From assembly GCA_023384025.1 (NCBI GenBank), contig JAHDXX010000164.1, positions 1-7,227 of the forward strand: DNA of 7,227 nucleotides. Direction: 5' to 3'. Shown here piece after piece: positions 1-6,048 of the stretch. The notes under the pieces were generated by a model. It worked only from the letters and a program-made list of their open reading frames with translations, searched no databases and was not told the origin of the DNA. Position 1 is the stretch's first letter. Each line of letters starts with the position of its first letter. The position numbers and the translations under genes were made by a program. This stretch comes from Sphingomonadaceae bacterium. GTDB lineage: Bacteria > Pseudomonadota > Alphaproteobacteria > Sphingomonadales > Sphingomonadaceae.

Positions 1-1
1 C

Positions 2-490
2 GACCAGGTCGATCTCGCCGAGCGCACCCTGCTCGCAGGCGGGTGGAGCGGCACCGGCATGTGGCTCGGCACCCGCAAGCTCCAGCTGCCCGAGGCGCAC
101 ACCGACTACATCTTTTCCGTGATCGGCGAGGAATTCGGCCTGCTGATCTGCATGGTCGTGGTTCTGCTTTACCTTGCGATGATCGTGCGCGTGCTGGTGC
201 GGCTGACGGGGGAAGACAATCTGTTCATCGTGCTCGCCGCGACCGGCCTTGCCACGCAAGTTGGCGGGCAGGCGTTCATCAACATCCTCGTCAACCTGCA
301 ACTGTTCCCGTCGAAGGGGATGACGCTGCCGCTGGTGTCGTACGGCGGCTCCTCGACCATTGCGATCTGCCTGACGATCGGCTTGCTGCTCGCGATCACC
401 CGGCGCAATCCGTTCCTGTCGCGTGACAGCCGCGGAGTGCGCGCCCTGCTTGCCGAAACGCTCGCAAAGCGCGAAGGGGCCGGATCATGA
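2..490 (+). CDS. ftsW: FtsW, septal SEDS peptidoglycan glycosyltransferase (3' part)
   Basis: This is the C-terminal part of the polytopic SEDS enzyme that polymerises lipid II at the septum with its partner class B PBP (FtsI). The frame is open from base 2 and the true start lies upstream of the window; the ATG at 59 is internal because homology begins before it. The signature LPEAHTDYIFSVIGEE is at visible residues 29-44. Its Asp (bases 104-106) aligns with E. coli FtsW D297, the proposed catalytic aspartate. Three hydrophobic segments follow (about residues 44-63, 73-95 and 112-132), and the last loop carries the conserved PSKGMTLPLVSYGGSS. A short charged cytoplasmic tail ends at the TGA at 488-490. 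That stop overlaps the murG start as ATGA, which fits coupled synthesis of the lipid II maker and its polymerase. RodA is the only close alternative, and the murG neighbourhood argues against it. Confidence 0.96.
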   Translation, partial: DQVDLAERTLLAGGWSGTGMWLGTRKLQLPEAHTDYIFSVIGEEFGLLICMVVVLLYLAMIVRVLVRLTGEDNLFIVLAATGLATQVGGQAFINILVNLQLFPSKGMTLPLVSYGGSSTIAICLTIGLLLAITRRNPFLSRDSRGVRALLAETLAKREGAGS

Positions 491-1668
491 CCAAGGCCTC
501 TCGACACTACGTGCTGGCCGCCGGGGGCACCGGCGGGCACCTGATCCCTGCCTTCGCACTGGCGACCGAACTGGAGCGGCGCGGACACCATGTCGCGCTG
601 ATCACGGACGAGCGCGGCGCGCAGATCCCGGGCAAGCCCGATTTTCTCACCGCGCATGTCCTGCCTGCCGGCCGGTTCGGCAAGAACCCGCTGCACTGGT
701 ACAAGGGCCTGAGTGCGGTGCTTGAAGGGCGGCGTATGGCGCTGCGCCTGTTCGAGACGTTCGAGCCGAGCGCGGTGATCGGGTTCGGCGGCTATCCCGC
801 TTTCCCCGCGCTGGCGGCGGCGACCTCGGCACAAATCCCGGCGCTGGTGCACGAACAGAACGCGGTGCTGGGCCGGGTCAACCGGCTGCTGGCGGGCCGG
901 GTGCAGGCCATCGCCACCGCCTATCCCGATGTCGCGCGACTGAAGGCAAAGCATGCGGGCAAGGTCCACCTCGTCGGCAATCCGGTGCGCAAGGAAGTGC
1001 TGGTCCTGCGTGACGAGGAATTCCCGGCGTTTACGGAAGACAGCCTGCTCAAGGTGCTGGTGACCGGTGGCAGCCAGGGGGCGAGCGTGTTGTCCGAAGT
1101 GGTCCCCGATGGGCTCGCCATGCTCCCCCCCGCGCTGCGCCAGCGGTTGCAGGTGACCCAGCAGTGCCGCCCGGAAGACATCGACCGGGTGCGCGAGCGC
1201 TATCGCACACACGACATTCCTGCCGAACTTGCCACCTATTTCGAGGACATGGCCGCGCGCCTTGCGGATGCGCACCTGTTCATCGGCCGCGCCGGGGCCT
1301 CGACCATTGCCGAACTCACCGCGGTGGGTCGCCCGGCAATCCTGATCCCGCTGCCGATCGCGACCGACGACCACCAGGCCGCCAACACCCGCGAACTGAC
1401 CAGGGCGGGCGGGGCACGGATGATCCGGCAGGCGAATTTCACGGGCAAGGAGCTGGCCAAGCAGATCCAGGTCCTCGCACAGAAGCCGCAGACCCTTGCC
1501 ACCGCCGCGCATGCAGCGTGGAACTGCGGTCGGCCCCGCGCGGTTGAGGATCTGGCTGACCTGGTCGAAAGTTTTGGCGGCGATGTGCTGATGGATGTGA
1601 TCCGCGTTGGCGGAGAAGCGCGCGCGGCAGCGGGCAAGGAAGCGCTGGCGAAGGAGCGCGCGGAATGA
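487..1668 (+). CDS. murG: MurG, UDP-GlcNAc:lipid I GlcNAc transferase
   Basis: MurG is a peripheral inner-membrane GT-B glycosyltransferase (GT28) that moves GlcNAc from UDP-GlcNAc to lipid I, giving lipid II. The 393-aa product has the N-domain glycine loop GGTGGH at residues 13-18, HEQN at 122-125, GGSQG at 194-198, the donor-site segment GRAGASTIAE at 267-276, and DDHQAANT at 294-301. All are typical MurG signatures. The start is ATG 487, preceded by AAGGGG at 474-479 with a 7-nt spacer and overlapping the ftsW stop. The usual fold seems to end near residue 365; about 27 further residues form a charged Ala/Glu/Lys/Arg-rich tail, so the protein is longer than the roughly 355-aa E. coli enzyme. 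The stop overlaps the murC start as ATGA. Confidence 0.98.
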   Translation: MTKASRHYVLAAGGTGGHLIPAFALATELERRGHHVALITDERGAQIPGKPDFLTAHVLPAGRFGKNPLHWYKGLSAVLEGRRMALRLFETFEPSAVIGFGGYPAFPALAAATSAQIPALVHEQNAVLGRVNRLLAGRVQAIATAYPDVARLKAKHAGKVHLVGNPVRKEVLVLRDEEFPAFTEDSLLKVLVTGGSQGASVLSEVVPDGLAMLPPALRQRLQVTQQCRPEDIDRVRERYRTHDIPAELATYFEDMAARLADAHLFIGRAGASTIAELTAVGRPAILIPLPIATDDHQAANTRELTRAGGARMIRQANFTGKELAKQIQVLAQKPQTLATAAHAAWNCGRPRAVEDLADLVESFGGDVLMDVIRVGGEARAAAGKEALAKERAE

Positions 1669-3074
1669 AGGGCGTCTCCACCGATATCGGCACGATCCAC
1701 TTCGTCGGCATCGGCGGGATCGGCATGTCCGGCATTGCCGAAGTGATGCACAACCTTGGCTATCGGGTGCAGGGCTCCGACCTGTCCGAAGGGCCGAGCG
1801 TCCAGCGCCTGCGCGCGCGGGGCATCACCGTGATGGTCGGCCATACGGCGGAGAACGTCGAGGGCGTGGCAGTGGTGGTCACATCCACCGCAGTGCGCCG
1901 CAGCAACCCCGAAGTCGCCACTGCGCTGGAAAACCGCATCCCGGTGGTCCGCCGCGCAGAAATGCTTGCCGAGCTGATGCGGCTGAAGAGCACGGTCGCT
2001 ATCGCCGGGACGCACGGCAAGACCACCACCACCAGCATGATCGCGGCGCTGCTTGATGCGGGCGGGATCGACCCGACCGTGATCAATGGCGGGATCATCG
2101 AGCAATACGGCTCCAACGCCCGGCTGGGCGATTCCGACTGGATGGTCGTCGAGGCTGACGAGAGCGACGGCAGCTTCCTGCGGCTCGACGGCACCATTGC
2201 GGTGGTGACCAACATCGATCCCGAGCACCTCGACCACTACGGCGATTTCGACGGCGTGAAGCGCGCATTCGTCGAGTTCATCCATAACGTCCCGTTCTAC
2301 GGCGCGGCGATCCTGTGCATCGACCATCCGGAAGTGCAGGCGGTGATCGGCCAGGTGCGCGACCGCAAGGTGGTGACCTACGGCTTCTCGCTCCAGGCCG
2401 ATATCTGCGGGGTCAACGTGCGCCCGCATGCCGGGGGCAACCAGTTCGACGTGGTGGTGCGCCAGCGCGGGCAGGAAGACCGCCGGATCGAGGGCGTCTC
2501 GTTGCCCATGCCGGGGCGACACAACGTGCAGAACGCACTCGCGGCGATTGCAGTGGCTGTCGAGATGGGCTGCCCCGACGACGTTATCCGCAGCGGCTTT
2601 GCCAGCTTCGGCGGTGTGCGCCGCCGGTTCACCCGGGTGGGTGAAGTCAATGGCGCGGTGGTGATCGACGATTACGCCCACCATCCGGTGGAAATCCGCG
2701 CCGTGCTCGCCGCCGCGCGTGAGAGCACCTCGGGCAAGGTGATCGCGGTCGCCCAGCCGCACCGTTTTACCCGGCTGCGCGACCTGATGGACGAGTTCCA
2801 GACCTGCTTCAACGATGCCGACAAGGTCTATGTCACCCCGGTCTACACCGCAGGCGAGGACCCGATCAACGGGGTTGACGCGACTGCATTGGTGCGCGGG
2901 CTGAAGGCACGCGGGCACCGTTCCGCGGCGACCATCGACGGACCGGATGCGCTGGCCGAAGTGCTGGCGGGCGAAGTGGGCGAGGGCGACCTCGTCGTGT
3001 GTCTTGGCGCCGGCGACATCACCCGCTGGGCGGCTGGCCTCGCCGATGCGATCGCCGCGAGGAAGGCCGGATGA
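1665..3074 (+). CDS. murC: MurC, UDP-N-acetylmuramate--L-alanine ligase
   Basis: MurC is a cytoplasmic ATP-dependent Mur ligase that adds L-Ala to UDP-MurNAc, the first peptide-stem step. At 469 aa the length is normal. Domain 1 has the nucleotide-sugar loop GIGGIGMSG at residues 15-23. The central ATPase domain has the P-loop GTHGKTTTT at 115-123 (K119), EADESDGSF at 163-171 and NIDPEHLDHY at 183-192, whose H188 is the conserved Mur ligase histidine. The C-terminal domain has DDYAHHP at 335-341. Start ATG 1665 is preceded by AAGGAG at 1651-1656 with an 8-nt spacer, and it overlaps the murG stop by 4 nt. No missing motif or frameshift is seen. DYAHHP and the FVGIGGIGMSG N-terminus mark MurC, and Mpl is unlikely in this cluster. 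Confidence 0.98.
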   Translation: MKGVSTDIGTIHFVGIGGIGMSGIAEVMHNLGYRVQGSDLSEGPSVQRLRARGITVMVGHTAENVEGVAVVVTSTAVRRSNPEVATALENRIPVVRRAEMLAELMRLKSTVAIAGTHGKTTTTSMIAALLDAGGIDPTVINGGIIEQYGSNARLGDSDWMVVEADESDGSFLRLDGTIAVVTNIDPEHLDHYGDFDGVKRAFVEFIHNVPFYGAAILCIDHPEVQAVIGQVRDRKVVTYGFSLQADICGVNVRPHAGGNQFDVVVRQRGQEDRRIEGVSLPMPGRHNVQNALAAIAVAVEMGCPDDVIRSGFASFGGVRRRFTRVGEVNGAVVIDDYAHHPVEIRAVLAAARESTSGKVIAVAQPHRFTRLRDLMDEFQTCFNDADKVYVTPVYTAGEDPINGVDATALVRGLKARGHRSAATIDGPDALAEVLAGEVGEGDLVVCLGAGDITRWAAGLADAIAARKAG

Positions 3075-4087
3075 TGGCCGACACGCTCCCCAAAGTCAGG
3101 GGCAAGCTCACGCCGAACGCGCCGCTCGCCAAGCTGGTCTGGTTCAAGAGCGGCGGCGCGGCCGACTGGCTGTTCGAACCGGCTGACCTTGACGATCTGA
3201 CCGGGTTCCTGCGCGATCTCGATCCGGCGGTGCCAGTAATGGCGCTAGGGCTCGGTTCCAACCTGATCGTGCGCGATGGCGGGGTGCCGGGCGTGGTGGT
3301 GCGGCTGGGCAAGGCCTTTGCCTTTGTCAATCCTCCCCGAGACGGGGAGGGGGACCATCCGCAGGATGGTGGAGGGGCACGGGTTGATGCTTTCGACCAT
3401 CTGGGGTCTGACATCGCCGAGGGTGCCCCTCCACCAGCTTCGCTGGTCCCCCTCCCCGTGCCGGGGAGGATACTGAACTGCGGCGGCGGGGCGAGCGGCA
3501 TCCTCGTGTCCTCGACCGCACGCGATCGTGGCATTGCGGGGCTCGAATTCCTCCGTTCAATCCCCGGCACGGTCGGCGGGTTCGTGCGCATGAACGGCGG
3601 GGCCTATGGCGGCGAGGTCAAGGACATTCTGGTCGACTGCGACGTGGTGCTGCGCTCGGGCGAACTGACGACCCTTCCGGTCGAGGCATTGGGCTATACC
3701 TACCGCCACAGCGAATTGCCGGAAGGCGCGATCGTGGTCGCCGCGCGGTTCCGCGGTCATCCCGGTAAACCGGGCGCGATCCAGGCGGAGATGGACCGTA
3801 TCGCCGCCAGCCGCGAGGCCAGCCAGCCGCTTCGCAGCAAGACCGGCGGCAGCACGTTCAAGAACCCCGAAGGCAAGAAAGCCTGGCAACTGGTTGACGA
3901 AGCCGGGTGCCGCGGCCTCACCATGGGCGGGGCGCAGGTGAGCGAGAAGCACACCAATTTCCTCATCAACACCGGCGAAGCGACCAGCAGCGAGATCGAA
4001 GCGCTGGGCGAGGAAGTGCGCCGCCGGGTCAAGGAGAGATCAGGCGTGAGCCTTGAATGGGAAATCCAGCGGGTGGGGCGGGCATGA
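3071..4087 (+). CDS. murB: MurB, UDP-N-acetylenolpyruvoylglucosamine reductase, with an in-frame repeat insertion
   Basis: MurB is a cytoplasmic FAD enzyme that reduces UDP-GlcNAc-enolpyruvate to UDP-MurNAc with NADPH. The 338-aa product has the FAD-binding stretch GLGSNLIVRDGG at residues 60-71, CGGGASG at 137-143 and SIPGTVGG at 163-170. Catalytic residues matching E. coli R159, S229 and E325 are present: R212 in YTYRHS, S261 in GGSTFKNP, and E331 in LEWEIQRVG. Residues of about 88-134 are not MurB-like. They are Pro/Gly-rich and encoded by the palindromic element at 3330-3471; without them the length (about 291) is ordinary. ATG 3071 (ATGA overlap with murC) and ATG 3074 are both possible starts; GGAAGG at 3061-3066 lies 4 and 7 nt upstream respectively, so 3074 may be the real one. 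The enzyme looks intact apart from the insertion. Since I see no second copy in the window and the gene is normally essential, it is presumably functional. Confidence 0.95.
   Translation: MMADTLPKVRGKLTPNAPLAKLVWFKSGGAADWLFEPADLDDLTGFLRDLDPAVPVMALGLGSNLIVRDGGVPGVVVRLGKAFAFVNPPRDGEGDHPQDGGGARVDAFDHLGSDIAEGAPPPASLVPLPVPGRILNCGGGASGILVSSTARDRGIAGLEFLRSIPGTVGGFVRMNGGAYGGEVKDILVDCDVVLRSGELTTLPVEALGYTYRHSELPEGAIVVAARFRGHPGKPGAIQAEMDRIAASREASQPLRSKTGGSTFKNPEGKKAWQLVDEAGCRGLTMGGAQVSEKHTNFLINTGEATSSEIEALGEEVRRRVKERSGVSLEWEIQRVGRA
3330..3471. repeat. Palindromic repeat element inserted in frame in murB
   Basis: This is an inverted-repeat element of about 142 bp. The left arm (3330-3380) and right arm (3423-3471) are almost perfectly complementary, around a 42-nt core (3381-3422). 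Each arm also folds on itself into two hairpins: CCTCCCCG/CGGGGAGG at 3332-3350 with loop AGA, ACCATCC/GGATGGT at 3354-3370 with loop GCA, ACCAGC/GCTGGT at 3433-3447 with loop TTC, and CCTCCCCG/CGGGGAGG at 3451-3469 with loop TGC. It encodes no protein of its own. It resembles dispersed palindromes I recall from sphingomonad and caulobacter genomes, usually between genes; only a genome search could confirm copy number. No clear target-site duplication is visible. Removing 141 bp would keep the murB frame. Confidence 0.9.
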
Positions 4088-4102
4088 ACCTTTGTCCTGC
4101 AT

Positions 4103-4170
4103 CCGTTCGTGTCGAGCGCAGTCGAGACACGGTTTACGCGCCGGTTCTCGACTGCGCTCGAACCGAACGG
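4103..4170. repeat. 68-bp palindromic repeat in the murB-ddl gap
   Basis: Two 30-nt arms, 4103-4132 and 4141-4170, are inverted copies of each other (26 of 30 positions match) separated by an 8-nt spacer. Each arm has its own hairpin: CGTGTC (4108-4113) with GACACG (4126-4131), and CGGTTC (4142-4147) with GAACCG (4160-4165). The shared core is TCGAGCGCAGTCGAGA. The sequence is unrelated to the element in murB. It looks like another dispersed repeat common in sphingomonad genomes, a point of recollection that is unverified here. No T-run follows, so it is not a standard intrinsic terminator, and the operon must be read through it. Confidence 0.85.
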
Positions 4171-4173
4171 AGG
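4169..4173 (+). promoter_or_regulatory. Ribosome-binding site that decides the ddl start
   Basis: GGAGG lies 8 nt before GTG 4182. It is a strong Shine-Dalgarno match and marks the GTG as the ddl start, in preference to the in-frame ATG at 4053 inside murB. Its first two bases are also the last two bases of the palindrome, so they could pair with CC at 4103-4104 if the long hairpin forms in mRNA. Confidence 0.75.
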
Positions 4174-4181
4174 TTTTTCGC

Positions 4182-5150
4182 GTGTCGCTAGCCAAACTCC
4201 ACGTCGCAGTCCTGATGGGCGGCTGGGCCAACGAACGGCCTGTCTCGCTGATGTCCGGCGAAGGCGTCGCCAAGGCGCTGGAGGCGCGCGGGCACCGGGT
4301 GACCCGGATCGACATGGACCGGCAGGTCGCTGCCCGTATCGCCGAGGCCGCGCCGGACGTGGTATTCAATGCGCTCCACGGCGTGCCGGGGGAGGATGGC
4401 ACGGTGCAGGGCATGCTCGACCTGATGGGCGTGCCCTATACCCATTCCGGTCTCGCCACGTCTGTGATCGCGATCGACAAGGAGCTGACAAAGCAGGCGC
4501 TGGTGCCGCACGGCGTGCCGATGCCCGGCGGGCGGATCGTCCAGAGCGAGGAACTGTACCAGCGAGACCCCCTGCCGCGGCCCTATGTGCTTAAGCCGGT
4601 CAACGAAGGCTCCTCGGTCGGGGTCGCGATTGTCACCGCCGAGGGCAACTACGGCAACCCGATCGCGCGCGAGAGCAAGGGCCCGTGGCAGGAATTCGCC
4701 CAGCTACTCGCCGAACCGTACATTCGCGGGCGCGAGATGACCGTCGCAGTGATCGACGGCCCGGATGGCCCGCGCGCGCTGACCGTGACCGAGTTGGTGC
4801 CCAAATCCGGTTTCTATGACTTCGATGCCAAGTACACCGACGGAATGACGGAGCATGTCTGCCCGGCGCGGATCCCGGACAACATTGCCGCGCTGTGCAT
4901 GGACTATGCCGTCCGTGCGCACCGGGTGCTGGGGTGCAAGGGATGCAGCCGGACCGATTTCCGCTGGGATGACGAGCAGGGCGAAGACGGGCTGTTCGTG
5001 CTGGAGACCAACACCCAGCCGGGCATGACCCCGCTCAGCCTGGTGCCGGAGCAGGCACGCTATTGCGGGATGAGTTACGAGGACCTGGTCGAGGCCATCG
5101 TCGCCGAGGCCTTGCGGGTACACGGGAAAAGCGGGGGCAAGCATGGCTAA
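4182..5150 (+). CDS. ddl: D-alanine--D-alanine ligase
   Basis: Ddl is a cytoplasmic ATP-grasp ligase that joins two D-Ala to make the end of the peptidoglycan stem peptide. From GTG 4182 the product is 322 aa, close to the usual length of just over 300. The N-terminal GGWANERPVSL (residues 13-23) holds E18, matching E. coli DdlB E15. NEGSSVGV (141-148) holds the active-site serine. The omega-loop AKY has K217-Y218, matching K215-Y216. SRTD has R257 and D259. ETNTQPGMT (275-283) supplies the metal ligands E275 and N277. ALHGVPGEDGTVQG is also typical. The start follows GGAGG and coincides with the onset of homology. This is the only gene in the window not overlapping its upstream neighbour; its stop overlaps the ftsQ start by 8 nt. 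The position between murB and ftsQ corresponds to ddlB of other proteobacteria. Confidence 0.97.
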   Translation: MSLAKLHVAVLMGGWANERPVSLMSGEGVAKALEARGHRVTRIDMDRQVAARIAEAAPDVVFNALHGVPGEDGTVQGMLDLMGVPYTHSGLATSVIAIDKELTKQALVPHGVPMPGGRIVQSEELYQRDPLPRPYVLKPVNEGSSVGVAIVTAEGNYGNPIARESKGPWQEFAQLLAEPYIRGREMTVAVIDGPDGPRALTVTELVPKSGFYDFDAKYTDGMTEHVCPARIPDNIAALCMDYAVRAHRVLGCKGCSRTDFRWDDEQGEDGLFVLETNTQPGMTPLSLVPEQARYCGMSYEDLVEAIVAEALRVHGKSGGKHG

Positions 5151-6048
5151 GGTCACGCGCAAGGCACCGGCCGCGCGCCGGGTGGCAGCAGCAAACGGAC
5201 GGCGGCAGGCCGCGCGAAGGGCGCAGGCACGCACCGGGTCGTTCGTTGACTCCGTGCTGGCCGTGCTGCCGTTCACGCAGGAACAGCTCGAGCGCGCGTT
5301 TCTCGCGATTGTCCTTGGTCTTGCAGCGACGCTCGCCTGGGTCGTCGCCAGCATGGCCGGCGTGCCCGCATTGGCGCGCCATCAGCTGGGCATTGTGGCG
5401 GTCGATGCCGGGTTCCAGGTCCGCCGCGTCCGCGTGACCGGGGTCGAGCGGATGAACGAGCTCAAGGTCTACGAAACGGCGCTGGCGCAGCGCGACGAGC
5501 CGATGCCGTTTGTCGATCTGGAAGCCTTGCGCAAGGAATTGCTGGCGCTCTCGTGGGTCAAGGATGCCCGCGTTTCGCGCCAGTTGCCCGATACCCTGGT
5601 GATCGACGTGGTCGAGCGGGTGCCGCACGCTGTCCTGCGCAAGCCGGACCGGCTGGTGCTGATCGATGACACCGGCGCAGAACTCGAACCCATCTCCAGG
5701 GCGAATGCCAGGGGCATGCTACTGGTCGAAGGGCCGGGGGCAGCGAAACAGATCCCGGCGCTGGGCAAGCTGCTCGACAGCGCTCCGGCGCTGCGTCCAC
5801 AAGTGGCAAGTGCCGAATGGATCGGCAATCGCCGCTGGAACCTGACCTTCAAGACCGGCCAGATCGTCGCCTTGCCACAGGGCGAAGATCCGGCATCGGG
5901 GGCGCTGGTTTCGTTCGCGCGGCTCGATGGCCAGAACCGCCTGATCGGGGGCAAGGTCGCCCGCTTCGACATGCGCGTGCCTGACCGGGTGATCATGCGC
6001 GTGCCCGGCCGTGCCACCGAACAGGCGCAAGCGAAGGAGAGCAACTGA
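5143..6048 (+). CDS. ftsQ: FtsQ, cell division protein (DivIB/FtsQ family)
   Basis: FtsQ is a bitopic inner-membrane divisome protein that recruits FtsB/FtsL and regulates septal synthesis. The 301-aa product starts with a strongly basic, Ala/Arg-rich cytoplasmic tail (residues 1-50). One membrane helix follows at about 52-74 (AFLAIVLGLAATLAWVVASM). The periplasmic part starts with a POTRA domain at about 91-163 (FQVRRVRVTGVERM to VIDVVERVPHAVL, including the SWVKDARVSRQLPDTL segment) and continues with the FtsQ beta domain (DRLVLIDDTGAEL onward to about 285). The end is a short hydrophilic tail. ATG 5143 lies inside the ddl end (8-nt overlap) with only a weak G-rich stretch upstream, so translation may depend on coupling to ddl. 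The TGA shares one base with the ftsA ATG. Confidence 0.95.
   Translation: MAKVTRKAPAARRVAAANGRRQAARRAQARTGSFVDSVLAVLPFTQEQLERAFLAIVLGLAATLAWVVASMAGVPALARHQLGIVAVDAGFQVRRVRVTGVERMNELKVYETALAQRDEPMPFVDLEALRKELLALSWVKDARVSRQLPDTLVIDVVERVPHAVLRKPDRLVLIDDTGAELEPISRANARGMLLVEGPGAAKQIPALGKLLDSAPALRPQVASAEWIGNRRWNLTFKTGQIVALPQGEDPASGALVSFARLDGQNRLIGGKVARFDMRVPDRVIMRVPGRATEQAQAKESN

Noticed and set aside
169..1512. Long open frame on the - strand across ftsW and murG (447 aa)
   Set aside because: It is antisense to two well-conserved genes, has no recognisable domain, and is rich in Arg/His/Gln/Asp as expected from mirror reading of GC-rich codons.
1236..2918. Long open frame on the - strand across murG and murC (560 aa)
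   Set aside because: It is a mirror frame of strongly biased GC-rich coding DNA with no family motif; the + strand genes explain the sequence.
2999..3070. Longer murB product starting at ATG 2999
   Set aside because: It would overlap the conserved end of murC by 76 nt and add unrelated residues; ATG 3071 or 3074 have a ribosome-binding site and the usual short overlap.
3330..3471. Hairpins in murB as an intrinsic terminator
   Set aside because: No T-run follows any stem, and the murB frame continues with conserved catalytic motifs that must be transcribed.
4103..4170. murB-ddl palindrome as an intrinsic terminator
   Set aside because: The downstream TTTTT (4174-4178) is short, lies past the Shine-Dalgarno sequence and does not directly follow the stem; ddl, ftsQ and ftsA are packed behind it with no visible promoter in the gap.
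3330..4170. Both palindromes as parts of a CRISPR array or an insertion sequence
   Set aside because: The two repeats are unrelated to each other, each occurs once in the window, there are no regular spacers, and no transposase gene is present.
4053..4181. Longer ddl product starting at ATG 4053
   Set aside because: It would start inside murB and translate the palindrome as 43 extra N-terminal residues. GTG 4182 has a good ribosome-binding site and coincides with the start of Ddl homology.
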